A stretch of DNA of 9,011 nt from CAZDAM01 sp964503595. Its GTDB lineage: Bacteria; Muiribacteriota; UBA6191. Shown in pieces: positions 1 through 6,453 of this stretch. Within the stretch, counting starts at the first letter, position 1. Every line of letters starts with the position of its first letter. Where the stretch lies: assembly GCA_964503595.1 (NCBI GenBank), contig CAZDAM010000117.1:1-9011 (forward strand), given 5' to 3'. The translations under genes were made by a program, and so were the position numbers. The notes under the pieces are model-generated. The model searched no databases and had not been told where the DNA came from. It worked only from the letters and a program-made list of their open reading frames with translations.

Positions 1-76
1 TTCCATTCATCCCGTGACAGATTCCAGACGGCAAAACGAAAGGAATCGATCTGGCCGTGTAATTGTGTAAAGTGCT
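1..76. other. Window edge with no assignable gene
   Basis: This is the region just downstream of the DUF3109 gene. On the minus strand one frame stays open to the edge and reads plausibly (for example FRFAVWNLSRDEW at the edge), with codon choices like the neighbouring genes. It has no ATG, GTG or TTG start within the visible sequence. On the plus strand another frame ends with TAA at 68-70 and could be the end of a convergent gene, but its arginine codons are atypical. Neither can be called. Confidence 0.25.
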
Positions 77-637
77 CTAGGGCGTTTCCTGCAGACCAAC
101 CGCTACATAGAGCTTTCTGACAAAATCCTCTCCATAGGCTCTTAGCAAAGCCTCCCGGCAGAATTCCACCACATGGGGAGCATCCGGTCGGCAGGCACTC
201 TGACAGGACTCCCGAAACTGCATGCGCAAAGTGCGAAAAAGCAGGGATTTTCCCTGAAGAAGAGGAAAAAGATGGCAGGATACCGGCTTGGGAAAGCCGG
301 TATCCTTCTGCTGATTCAGGATTTCAAAAGCACAGAGGGAAGGCTTCCCCTTCCTGCGTACCAGATAGGCACATGGCCCTTCTTCCCACATCAGAGGGGT
401 ATGCCAACCCTCTCCATCAAGAACCACTGCCGCCTGATCCACAATAACCTGCTGCTCAGGATCCAGCATGGAACGGACTTCCGGCAGAAGTTTCTTCATC
501 AGGGAAGCTTCTTCTTCCGTCAAAGGGGCACCTTTTTCCCCTTCTTCACAGCAGATCCCCTGGCAGATTTCCAGACGGCAGCCAAAACGGGCTGTTTTCA
601 GACTTTTGGATATCATCACATCTTCAACAAAAAACAT
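77..637 (-). CDS. DUF3109-type cysteine-rich protein, possible metal or Fe-S binding
   Basis: The protein has 186 residues with ten cysteines. Four are in an N-terminal cluster (C20, C25, C29, C30) followed by EEGEKGAPLTEEE. Others are C89 (GPCAYL), C102 (LCAFE), C121 (KPVSCHLFP), C145, C149 and C160. The C-x4-C-x3-CC start, the GAPL segment and the late SCHL/FP motif match my knowledge of the DUF3109 family, which is related to YkgJ-type zinc or iron-sulfur cluster proteins. Its biochemical function is not established. The start at 637 gives the usual family beginning (MFFVEDVMIS then the first cysteine), with AAGAG six bases upstream. An in-frame ATG at 661 would add eight residues but sits inside a small hairpin and has no clear ribosome site. 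No signal peptide or membrane segment is seen, so it is probably cytoplasmic. It is divergent from hpf. Family call is fairly sure; function is unknown. Confidence 0.8.
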   Translation of the reverse strand: MFFVEDVMISKSLKTARFGCRLEICQGICCEEGEKGAPLTEEEASLMKKLLPEVRSMLDPEQQVIVDQAAVVLDGEGWHTPLMWEEGPCAYLVRRKGKPSLCAFEILNQQKDTGFPKPVSCHLFPLLQGKSLLFRTLRMQFRESCQSACRPDAPHVVEFCREALLRAYGEDFVRKLYVAVGLQETP

Positions 638-655
638 GATTTTCTCTTGCAAATG

Positions 656-669
656 CCGCATTCATGCGG
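656..669. repeat. Small inverted repeat in the leader of the DUF3109 gene
   Basis: CCGCA (656-660) and TGCGG (665-669) are perfect complements around a 4-base loop. On the minus strand the hairpin would fold in the 5' leader, and it overlaps the alternative ATG at 661. This is one reason to prefer the start at 637. No U-tract follows on the minus strand, so it is not a terminator for that gene. Confidence 0.3.
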
Positions 670-690
670 TTTCTCAAATCATTTTCACGC

Positions 691-699
691 ATCGTAACA
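691..699 (-). promoter_or_regulatory. Candidate extended -10 promoter for the DUF3109 gene
   Basis: On the minus strand TGT precedes TACGAT, an extended -10 layout. TTGCAA (716-721) lies 19 bases upstream as a possible but badly spaced -35. Transcription would start near 684, leaving a leader of about 47 bases before the start at 637. TTGCAA is its own reverse complement and also serves the opposite hpf promoter candidate. Read from sequence only. Confidence 0.3.
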
Positions 700-715
700 C
701 AGGGGTCTTCCCGCA

Positions 716-744
716 TTGCAAAGGGAATCGACGAGGGGTAGAAT
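716..744 (+). promoter_or_regulatory. Probable sigma70-type promoter of hpf
   Basis: TTGCAA (716-721) is followed by a 17-base spacer and TAGAAT (739-744), giving 4/6 and 5/6 matches to consensus with ideal spacing. Transcription would start near 751, about 44 bases before the hpf start codon. The same -10 hexamer, TAGAAT, appears in the candidate efp promoter. Confidence 0.55.
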
Positions 745-783
745 GAAGGCATAGAGGTCCTGAACAGGATCATAAAAAGAAAT

Positions 784-789
784 AGGAGG
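784..789 (+). promoter_or_regulatory. Ribosome binding site of hpf
   Basis: AGGAGG is a full Shine-Dalgarno match five bases before the GTG at 795. It decides in favour of this non-ATG start. Confidence 0.85.
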
Positions 790-794
790 TTGAC

Positions 795-1382
795 GTGAAG
801 GTCATCATTACAGGCAGAAACATCGAGCTCACCCCCTCCCTCAAGGAATTCGTCGAAAAGAAGATGGATTCCATCAAGTCTTATGTCGAGCAGCTTCAGG
901 AGATTGACGTCATCCTGTCCGTAGACAAGACCAAGAGCGCAGGAATTCAGCATGTTGCCGAAGTCACAATCTGGGCCAAAGGCATGAATTTCCGTGCATC
1001 CAGCCATCATCAGGATATGTATGCCGCCATTGATCTGATCATTGACAAGCTTCAGAAGCAGACCAGCCGCTACAAGGAAAAGCTGAAAAGCCGCGGAAAC
1101 CGCAAGGCCCGCTATCAGCAGGACTTCCAGTTTCATCACCATGTACTGGAGCCTGAATTTGAGCCTGTGACTCTAAGTGATGACCACGAAGAAGCTCCGA
1201 AGCCAAAAATTGTACGCTCCAACATGTTCTTCTCCAAGCCCATGCACACAGATGAGGCTGCGGACCAGCTGGAGTATCTGGGCCAGGAATTCATTGTCTT
1301 CAACAATGCGGAAACCGGTGATGTCAATGTCATCTACCGCCGCAACGATGGCAATATCGGTCTGATCGAACCCAATAAATAA
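795..1382 (+). CDS. hpf: Long-form ribosome hibernation promoting factor
   Basis: The 195-residue protein binds the 30S subunit and pairs ribosomes into inactive 100S dimers when growth slows (family knowledge). The N-terminal RaiA/HPF fold spans about 1-100, beginning MKVIITGRNIELTPSL and including AEVTIWAKG and the basic region around 86-106. A charged linker covers about 101-135. The C-terminal dimerisation domain (about 137-192) has SKPMHTDEAADQLEYLG, VFNNAETGDVNVIYRR and DGNIGLIEP, all hallmarks of the long form. Length is normal for this form, whereas the short enterobacterial HPF lacks the C-terminal domain. The start is GTG at 795, chosen because AGGAGG (784-789) lies five bases upstream and the family begins at this residue. 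It has its own promoter candidate and is followed by an intrinsic terminator, so it is probably transcribed alone, upstream of secA as in Bacillus. Confidence 0.96.
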   Translation: MKVIITGRNIELTPSLKEFVEKKMDSIKSYVEQLQEIDVILSVDKTKSAGIQHVAEVTIWAKGMNFRASSHHQDMYAAIDLIIDKLQKQTSRYKEKLKSRGNRKARYQQDFQFHHHVLEPEFEPVTLSDDHEEAPKPKIVRSNMFFSKPMHTDEAADQLEYLGQEFIVFNNAETGDVNVIYRRNDGNIGLIEPNK

Positions 1383-1399
1383 TTCGGTTCCTTTCATTT

Positions 1400-1428
1400 G
1401 CCCCGCATGATGGCGGGGCTTTTTCTTT
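1400..1428 (+). terminator. Intrinsic terminator after hpf
   Basis: GCCCCGC (1400-1406) and GCGGGGC (1413-1419) form a 7-bp GC-rich stem with a 6-base loop, followed directly by TTTTTCTTT. It lies 17 bases after the hpf stop codon and separates hpf from secA. Confidence 0.88.
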
Positions 1429-1468
1429 CCCTGAAAACCGAAACGTCCATCCCCCTGCGCGGCCCAAA

Positions 1469-1474
1469 TATGAT
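1469..1474 (+). promoter_or_regulatory. Possible -10 element for secA-prfB
   Basis: TATGAT (1469-1474) is a good -10 hexamer between the hpf terminator and secA, but no convincing -35 hexamer lies 16-18 bases upstream. Transcription would begin near 1481, placing a 5-bp hairpin (CGGGC at 1487-1491 with GCCCG at 1499-1503) at the 5' end of the leader. A promoter is needed somewhere here because of the upstream terminator. Confidence 0.35.
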
Positions 1475-1527
1475 ACCCTCCACAGCCGGGCGCAGTGGGC
1501 CCGATTTGGAAGGTCAAAGGAATCTTC

Positions 1528-4086
1528 ATGCTAGTGAATCTGATCAAAACCGTACTTCCGGCACGCTACAACGAACGACAGCTCCGCAAAATGCAGCTCA
1601 TTGCCGATGAAATCGATGCCTTTGAGTCCAAAATCAAGGCATTGAGTGATGAAGATCTCAAGGCCCAGACGCCCAGGCTCCGTGCTCAGGTCCAGCAGGA
1701 ACTTGATGGAGGAGCCGATTATTTCGATGCTCTGGAGTCCGTTCTGCCCGAAGCCTATGCCACTGTCCGGGAAGCTGCCAGCCGGGTCCTGGGCGAAAGA
1801 CACTACAACTGTCAGCTCATTGGCGGGATTGTCCTGTTTCGTGGCTCGATTGCCGAGATGAAGACCGGAGAAGGAAAAACTCTGGTTTCCACCCTGCCAA
1901 CCTATCTGCATGGTCTGATGGGAAGCGGAGTCCACGTGGTCACCGTGAATGATTATCTGGCCCGCCGTGACAGTGAATGGATGGGCCAGGTTCACCGCTT
2001 TTTAGGCCTGAGTGTAGGCCTGATTCACCATGGCCAGGATCCTGTCAGCAAACGGGAAGCCTATAACTGTGATATCACCTATGGCACCAACAACGAATTC
2101 GGCTTTGATTATCTTCGCGACAATATGGCCACCCATGCCGAAGACGTGGTCCAGCGCCTCAACTACTGTATTATCGATGAGGTCGATTCCGTCCTCATTG
2201 ATGAAGCCAGAACCCCTCTGATCATCTCAGGTCCTGCTGAGAAAAGCACTGACCTCTACATGAAGATGGCTCGCTGGGTGAAGTTTCTGAACCGGGATGA
2301 AGATTTCACCGTCGATGAAAAGGCCCATAACATCTACCTGACCGATACCGGGATTGCCCACTCCGAAAATATCATCGGGGTGGAAAATCTTTATGCACCG
2401 GAAAATCTGAGACTGCTTCATCACCTCGAAGCAGCCCTGAAAGCCGAGCACCTGTTTTACCGCGACCAGCAGTATGTGGTTCAGAATAACGAAGTCATCA
2501 TCATTGATGAGTTCACTGGCCGCCTGATGCCGGGAAGACGCTATTCCGACGGTCTCCACGGAGCTCTGGAGGCCAAGGAAAACGTCCCTGTAGCAACAGA
2601 ATCCGTCACTCTGGCCTCGATCACTTTTCAGAATTTCTTCCGTATGTACAAGCGTCTGGCCGGTATGACCGGAACGGCTTTGACCGAAGCCAGCGAATTT
2701 GCCGAAATCTACGATCTGGACGTAATTGCCATTCCTACCAACCGGGTGATCTCCCGTCAGGATTTCTCTGATCGGATCTACCGGACCCAGGAAGAAAAAT
2801 ACGAAGCTATTGCTCTGAAAGCCAAAGAGCTGAAGGAAACCGGTCAGCCACTTCTGATCGGCACTATCTCGATTGAAAAGTCAGAAATGCTTTCCATGAT
2901 GCTTCAGAAAGAAGGTATCGAGCATCAGGTCTTAAATGCCAAGCAGCATGAAAGAGAAGCTGAAATCGTGGCCGACGCCGGCCAGAAAGGCGCTGTCACC
3001 ATTGCCACCAACATGGCTGGCCGCGGAACCGACATCAAGCTTGGCGAAGGCGTGAAGGATATCGGGGGCCTTTACATCATTGGCTCCGAACGTCACGAAT
3101 CCCGCCGTATTGACAATCAGCTCAGAGGTCGTGCCGGTCGCCAGGGAGATCCCGGAACCTCCATTTTCTATCTTTCCCTTGAAGACGATCTGATGCGCAT
3201 CTTCGGTGGAGATCGCATGACCCGCATGATGAATTTCGTGGGCTGGGAACGCGGTGAAACCATTGATTCCGGCATGGTGACAAAAGCAATTGAAAGGGCT
3301 CAGAAGCGGGTGGAAACCATGCACTTTGAAGCCCGTAAACATATCCTCAAATATGACAACGTCATGAATGAGCACAGAAAGATCATCTATGAGCAAAGGC
3401 GCAAGGCCCTCATGGAGGAAAACATTTCCGAAGACCTTCAGTTCATGATGCAGAAAACCGTTGATCGTATTGTGGATGATTCCATCCACCGTGATGTTCC
3501 AAGAGAAAACTGGGACTACGATGAGGCTGAAGTCCAGTTCCGGGAACTCCTTGGTCTGAACATCCCGGAAAATTTCCGCAGTATGGAACCCAAGGACATC
3601 AAGTCGGAAATGCTCGGTCAGCTCAGAGCATCCTACAGTAAGCGGGAAGAAACTCTGGGCCCTCCGTTTCTGCGCCATATTGAAAAGGCTGTTTTGCTTC
3701 AGACTGTGGATCTTTCCTGGCGTGAGCACCTTCAGACCATGGACAGCCTTAAAGAAGGCATTGGCCTTCGGGGTTATGGACAGCGGGATCCTCTGGTGGA
3801 ATACAAACTCGAATCCATCGAACTTTTCAACGATATGATCCGCCGCATTCGTGAGGAAACCGTCTCGCTTCTGTTCAAGCTGGAATTCAAACCCCAGACT
3901 GTGATGGAATTGGGGCCGGAGGAACCGGAAGAACTGCAATATTCTTCAGGGGAAAAAACCGGGAAAAAACCATCCGAAGAACCCGAAGAGAAAAAATCCC
4001 TGCCCATCCAGAAAACCCAGGTTGGCCGCAATGACCCCTGCCCCTGCGGCAGTGGAAAAAAATACAAACGCTGCCACGGCGCGTAA
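1528..4086 (+). CDS. secA: Preprotein translocase ATPase SecA
   Basis: SecA is the motor that pushes unfolded preproteins through SecYEG using ATP, acting at the inner face of the cytoplasmic membrane. The 852-residue protein is complete. It has the NBD1 Walker A MKTGEGKT (111-118), Walker B IIDEVDS (215-221), and the TYGTNNEFGFDYLRDN motif (184-199). NBD2 contains IATNMAGRGTDIKL (492-505) and the arginine-finger helicase motif QLRGRAGRQGDPG (531-543). The helical scaffold/wing region carries WREHLQTMDSLKEGI (731-745) and RGYGQRDPLVEYK (748-760). The C-terminal zinc/SecB-binding tail is CPCGSGKKYKRCH (C838, C840, C849, H850) after an acidic, variable linker. The ATG at 1528 was chosen because AAAGGA lies six bases upstream and the protein then begins MLVNLIKTVL, as SecA proteins do. 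An in-frame GTG at 1495 would add 11 unlikely residues. No secM-like leader gene is visible. It is followed by prfB after 15 bases. Confidence 0.98.
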   Translation: MLVNLIKTVLPARYNERQLRKMQLIADEIDAFESKIKALSDEDLKAQTPRLRAQVQQELDGGADYFDALESVLPEAYATVREAASRVLGERHYNCQLIGGIVLFRGSIAEMKTGEGKTLVSTLPTYLHGLMGSGVHVVTVNDYLARRDSEWMGQVHRFLGLSVGLIHHGQDPVSKREAYNCDITYGTNNEFGFDYLRDNMATHAEDVVQRLNYCIIDEVDSVLIDEARTPLIISGPAEKSTDLYMKMARWVKFLNRDEDFTVDEKAHNIYLTDTGIAHSENIIGVENLYAPENLRLLHHLEAALKAEHLFYRDQQYVVQNNEVIIIDEFTGRLMPGRRYSDGLHGALEAKENVPVATESVTLASITFQNFFRMYKRLAGMTGTALTEASEFAEIYDLDVIAIPTNRVISRQDFSDRIYRTQEEKYEAIALKAKELKETGQPLLIGTISIEKSEMLSMMLQKEGIEHQVLNAKQHEREAEIVADAGQKGAVTIATNMAGRGTDIKLGEGVKDIGGLYIIGSERHESRRIDNQLRGRAGRQGDPGTSIFYLSLEDDLMRIFGGDRMTRMMNFVGWERGETIDSGMVTKAIERAQKRVETMHFEARKHILKYDNVMNEHRKIIYEQRRKALMEENISEDLQFMMQKTVDRIVDDSIHRDVPRENWDYDEAEVQFRELLGLNIPENFRSMEPKDIKSEMLGQLRASYSKREETLGPPFLRHIEKAVLLQTVDLSWREHLQTMDSLKEGIGLRGYGQRDPLVEYKLESIELFNDMIRRIREETVSLLFKLEFKPQTVMELGPEEPEELQYSSGEKTGKKPSEEPEEKKSLPIQKTQVGRNDPCPCGSGKKYKRCHGA

Positions 4087-4101
4087 GGCTTAGGACAGAA
4101 T

Positions 4102-5238
4102 ATGAGTGAAATCGTGGATCAGATTGAATACGAATTGAAGGATCATCTGGAGACCTTCAGATCTATTGAGTCCATCATCAACCCTGAGCGCCTCAAGCGG
4201 CAAATCGCCGCGATTGAAAAGGATTTTACGGAAAAGCCGGAAATTTTCAATGACCCTGCCCGCATGAATGCCATGAACAAGGACCTGCTTCTGAAGAAGC
4301 GGAATCTGGATCAGTATAACGAACTGGCCAGTTCCCGGGAAACCGTACAGGTTGCGATTGAATTCTGTCGAGAAGAAGACGATGCCGAGATGATTGATGA
4401 ACTCAAAGCCGGCTTTGTGAATTTTCAGGAGCAGCTCAAGAAAGCCAATCTCAAGTTCCTTTTGAATGGGGAATATGACCTGAACAACGCTATTTTGACC
4501 ATCCACCCCGGAGCCGGTGGCACCGAATCCTGTGACTGGGCTTCTCTTCTGCACCGTATGTACCTCAGAAATGCCGAGAACATGGGCTTCAAGGTCCGGG
4601 AGCTCGACTTTCAGCCAGGAGATGTCGCCGGAGTCAAATCAGTCACCTTGTCAATTGAAGGTGATTACGCCTACGGTTATCTGCGCTCCGAAATGGGAGT
4701 TCATCGTCTGGTCAGGATTTCCCCCTTTGATTCCTCCGCCAGGCGCCATACATCATTTGCCAGTGTGGAAGTCGCTCCTGAGGTCGATGACAATGTGGAA
4801 ATTGAAATCGATCAGAAAGATTTGAGGATTGATACCTACTGTTCCAGTGGAGCCGGTGGACAGTCTGTGAATACTACCTATTCTGCCGTTCGTATCACCC
4901 ATCATCCTACAGGGATCGTTGTCACCTGCCAGAATGAACGTTCTCAGCTCATGAACCGCCAGGTTGCCATGAAGGTTCTTCAAAGCCGGCTCCTTCAGCT
5001 TGAGCTCAAGAAAAAGCAGGAAGAGCTCGCAAAATCCATGGGCCAGAAAATGGACAATGCCTGGGGCTCCCAGGTCCGTTCCTATGTTCTGCATCCATAT
5101 CAGATGGTCAAGGACCACCGGACCGGCTGCGAGACCTCCGCTACCGATAAGGTTCTGGATGGAGAGCTGGAAGATTTTGTTCTCTCCTTTCTGAAGTGGG
5201 ATGGCCAGAAAGGCTCTGCGGAAGAAGAAGTCCAATAG
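4102..5238 (+). CDS. prfB: Peptide chain release factor 2 (RF2), no frameshift
   Basis: RF2 recognises UGA and UAA stop codons and releases the finished peptide. The protein has 378 residues. The SPF anticodon-like tripeptide (207-209, in RISPFDSSARRHTSFAS) marks it as RF2 rather than RF1. The catalytic GGQ is at 252-254 in SSGAGGQSVNTTYSAV. The N-terminal coiled domain covers about 1-115 and PGAGGTESCDWASLL (136-150) begins the central core. The reading frame is continuous from ATG 4102. Many prfB genes instead carry an in-frame UGA near codon 25 with CUUUGA and need a +1 frameshift. Neither the stop nor that site is present, so the usual autoregulation is absent. AGGA (4092-4095) lies six bases before the start. 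The 15-base gap after secA and lack of a terminator suggest co-transcription. Confidence 0.97.
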   Translation: MSEIVDQIEYELKDHLETFRSIESIINPERLKRQIAAIEKDFTEKPEIFNDPARMNAMNKDLLLKKRNLDQYNELASSRETVQVAIEFCREEDDAEMIDELKAGFVNFQEQLKKANLKFLLNGEYDLNNAILTIHPGAGGTESCDWASLLHRMYLRNAENMGFKVRELDFQPGDVAGVKSVTLSIEGDYAYGYLRSEMGVHRLVRISPFDSSARRHTSFASVEVAPEVDDNVEIEIDQKDLRIDTYCSSGAGGQSVNTTYSAVRITHHPTGIVVTCQNERSQLMNRQVAMKVLQSRLLQLELKKKQEELAKSMGQKMDNAWGSQVRSYVLHPYQMVKDHRTGCETSATDKVLDGELEDFVLSFLKWDGQKGSAEEEVQ

Positions 5239-5253
5239 TCCGAAGCGAAGACA

Positions 5254-5291
5254 GGGCTTTATTTCGAAAGCTTTCGCATAGTAGCCCCTTT
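5254..5291. terminator. Interrupted inverted repeat between convergent genes, possible weak bidirectional terminator
   Basis: The outer arms GGGCT (5254-5258) and AGCCC (5283-5287) enclose a perfect 12-base palindrome CGAAAGCTTTCG (5265-5276), giving a two-stem hairpin with a symmetrical 6x6 internal loop. On the plus strand CTTTAT follows, a poor U-tract, and on the minus strand there is none of note. Its place between the ends of prfB and the response regulator suggests termination, but this is inference. Confidence 0.35.
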
Positions 5292-5317
5292 ATCACAGGA
5301 CCCATGAACATGTGGGC

Positions 5318-5719
5318 TCAGAGAATGGATTCTGACATCAGTTCGATATCCTTCCGGCGAAAATATTCTTTTACCATTTTGCGCAGTTCACCCAGATCGC
5401 AATTGGATTTATCGAGGTAATCCTCAATACCAAGCACGTTGAACTGGCGTACATAGTTTTCCTGGACATGAGCGGTCAGAACAAAAATCCCGATGGTTTC
5501 ATTCTGGGAACGTACTGCCTTCAGGAAGTCTTCCCCATCCATTTCCGGCATATGGATATCGGTGAAGATGAGATCATACTCTGCCGAATCCAATGCCTTC
5601 AGACCTTCATCTCCATTGGCTGCCACATCGACATGAATACCGGGAAGTACCATCAGTGCATCCCTTAACAGCTGGGCAAACAGACGCTCATCTTCGACAA
5701 CAAGAATTTTTCGGTCCAT
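5318..5719 (-). CDS. Single-domain response regulator (CheY-like receiver)
   Basis: This is a stand-alone 133-residue receiver domain with no output domain. It would be phosphorylated by a sensor histidine kinase and act by protein-protein contact. The conserved residues are all present: acidic pair E9/D10 (VVEDE), phospho-acceptor D54 in FTDIHMPEMDG, T82 in VLTAH, and K104 in DYLDKSN. The predicted five alpha/beta units fill 4-125 and a short polar tail follows. The ATG at 5719 is the only plausible start, because an in-frame stop lies 16 bases upstream and the next Met is inside the fold. No strong ribosome site precedes it; a near-consensus promoter lies immediately upstream. No kinase or chemotaxis gene is in the window, so the pathway is unknown. 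It is convergent with prfB and divergent from an unknown gene. Confidence 0.93.
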   Translation of the reverse strand: MDRKILVVEDERLFAQLLRDALMVLPGIHVDVAANGDEGLKALDSAEYDLIFTDIHMPEMDGEDFLKAVRSQNETIGIFVLTAHVQENYVRQFNVLGIEDYLDKSNCDLGELRKMVKEYFRRKDIELMSESIL

Positions 5720-5725
5720 ACATCC

Positions 5726-5754
5726 ATTATAACCTCACCCGACGGTTCTGTCTC
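5726..5754 (-). promoter_or_regulatory. Promoter of the response regulator, placing the start site at the ATG
   Basis: On the minus strand GAGACA (5749-5754, 4/6) is followed by a 17-base spacer and a perfect TATAAT (5726-5731). The usual distance from the -10 element puts transcription start around 5719, which is the A of the start codon. The mRNA would then be leaderless or have only a few leader bases. The nearest Shine-Dalgarno-like GAGG lies 13 bases from the ATG, on the wrong side of the predicted start site. Confidence 0.55.
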
Positions 5755-5826
5755 CCTTACCTGATTTTCCTCATCAAGGTCTGGAAAAATGCCGAAAAAT
5801 AAGGATGGCAGGCAAAGGAGAACAGC

Positions 5827-6453
5827 ATGGAAGCCCTCTCTGAAACCATTGTAGAAAGCGAAGAAGCCCACTTTCGGGCCAATCCGGCTCTCCGTCTCAA
5901 AGGCCCTCGGCTTAAAGCGGGAGGCTCGATTCCTGTCCCTCCAGAGTTGGCCCTCTTTCAGGCGTGGCTGTTCCAGAATCTGGAAGAATTTCAGAAAATC
6001 CACCGCATTTATGTCAAAAATGGACGGGAACTGAAGTCAAGCTGGGGCTTTCTGTTCTTCAAATGCCTTATACTCAATACAGCCGAACTGATCACGGAGA
6101 GAAAAGAAGCCCAAAAACCCCTTCGGCGGGAGCAGATCGTCACCCTTTTGGCTTTTTTAAGGCAGAATCAGAACCTCAGACACTATCTGAAGGGAGCCAA
6201 GCTCTCCATGCTTCTGGAATCTGAGGATGCTCTCAGCGATGCCGAGCTGTTCTATCTCACTCAGCAGCAGGATTCTTCCGGGTTCCCCGAAGCTCTGCCC
6301 GGCCCCATGCAGTCATACCATGAAAAGCTGGCTCAGGATATCCTGGAAGCCATGCGAAGGGATTTGAGCCAGAAGCCCTCAGGCATCACAGGCAAAGGCG
6401 CCATGACGGCAGCCTGCTGTCTGCTCCTTCCCCTTTTTGGCATGCTTTTTTAA
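5827..6453 (+). CDS. Unrecognised protein with C-terminal hydrophobic tail
   Basis: I do not recognise this 208-residue protein. It starts at ATG 5827 with AAAGGAG (5814-5820) six bases upstream, a strong ribosome site that argues for real translation. The N-terminus (1-35) is charged. Residues 40-180 look mainly alpha-helical, with aromatic and leucine-rich helices (LALFQAWLFQNLEEFQ at 41-56, SSWGFLFFKCLILNTAELI at 71-89). A Q- and R-rich stretch lies at 98-125. The last 18 residues (191-208) are hydrophobic with two adjacent cysteines (C197, C198), like a short tail anchor. No catalytic motif, signal peptide or zinc site is evident. The last 24 codons overlap, in antisense, the end of the convergent transporter gene. 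It is divergent from the response regulator across 107 bases, which could mean a shared role, but nothing proves it. Confidence 0.72.
   Translation: MEALSETIVESEEAHFRANPALRLKGPRLKAGGSIPVPPELALFQAWLFQNLEEFQKIHRIYVKNGRELKSSWGFLFFKCLILNTAELITERKEAQKPLRREQIVTLLAFLRQNQNLRHYLKGAKLSMLLESEDALSDAELFYLTQQQDSSGFPEALPGPMQSYHEKLAQDILEAMRRDLSQKPSGITGKGAMTAACCLLLPLFGMLF

Noticed and set aside
638..661. ATG at 661 as start of the DUF3109 gene
   Set aside because: It lacks a ribosome site and sits in an inverted repeat. The start at 637 fits the family's usual beginning, though the longer form cannot be fully excluded.
173..697. Long open frame on the plus strand opposite the DUF3109 gene
   Set aside because: It is an antisense shadow. 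The minus-strand frame carries the ordered cysteine motifs, while the plus frame has no recognisable motif or ribosome site.
1495..1527. GTG start giving secA 11 extra residues
   Set aside because: The ATG at 1528 has AAAGGA at six bases and matches the usual SecA N-terminus; the GTG lies inside a leader hairpin.
2932..3939. 335-codon open frame on the minus strand inside secA
   Set aside because: It lies wholly antisense to highly conserved SecA sequence, has no promoter or ribosome site worth noting, and looks like no known family.
5265..5276. The 12-base palindrome CGAAAGCTTTCG as a dedicated operator
   Set aside because: It lies between convergent gene ends rather than near a promoter, so a role in termination or chance is more likely.
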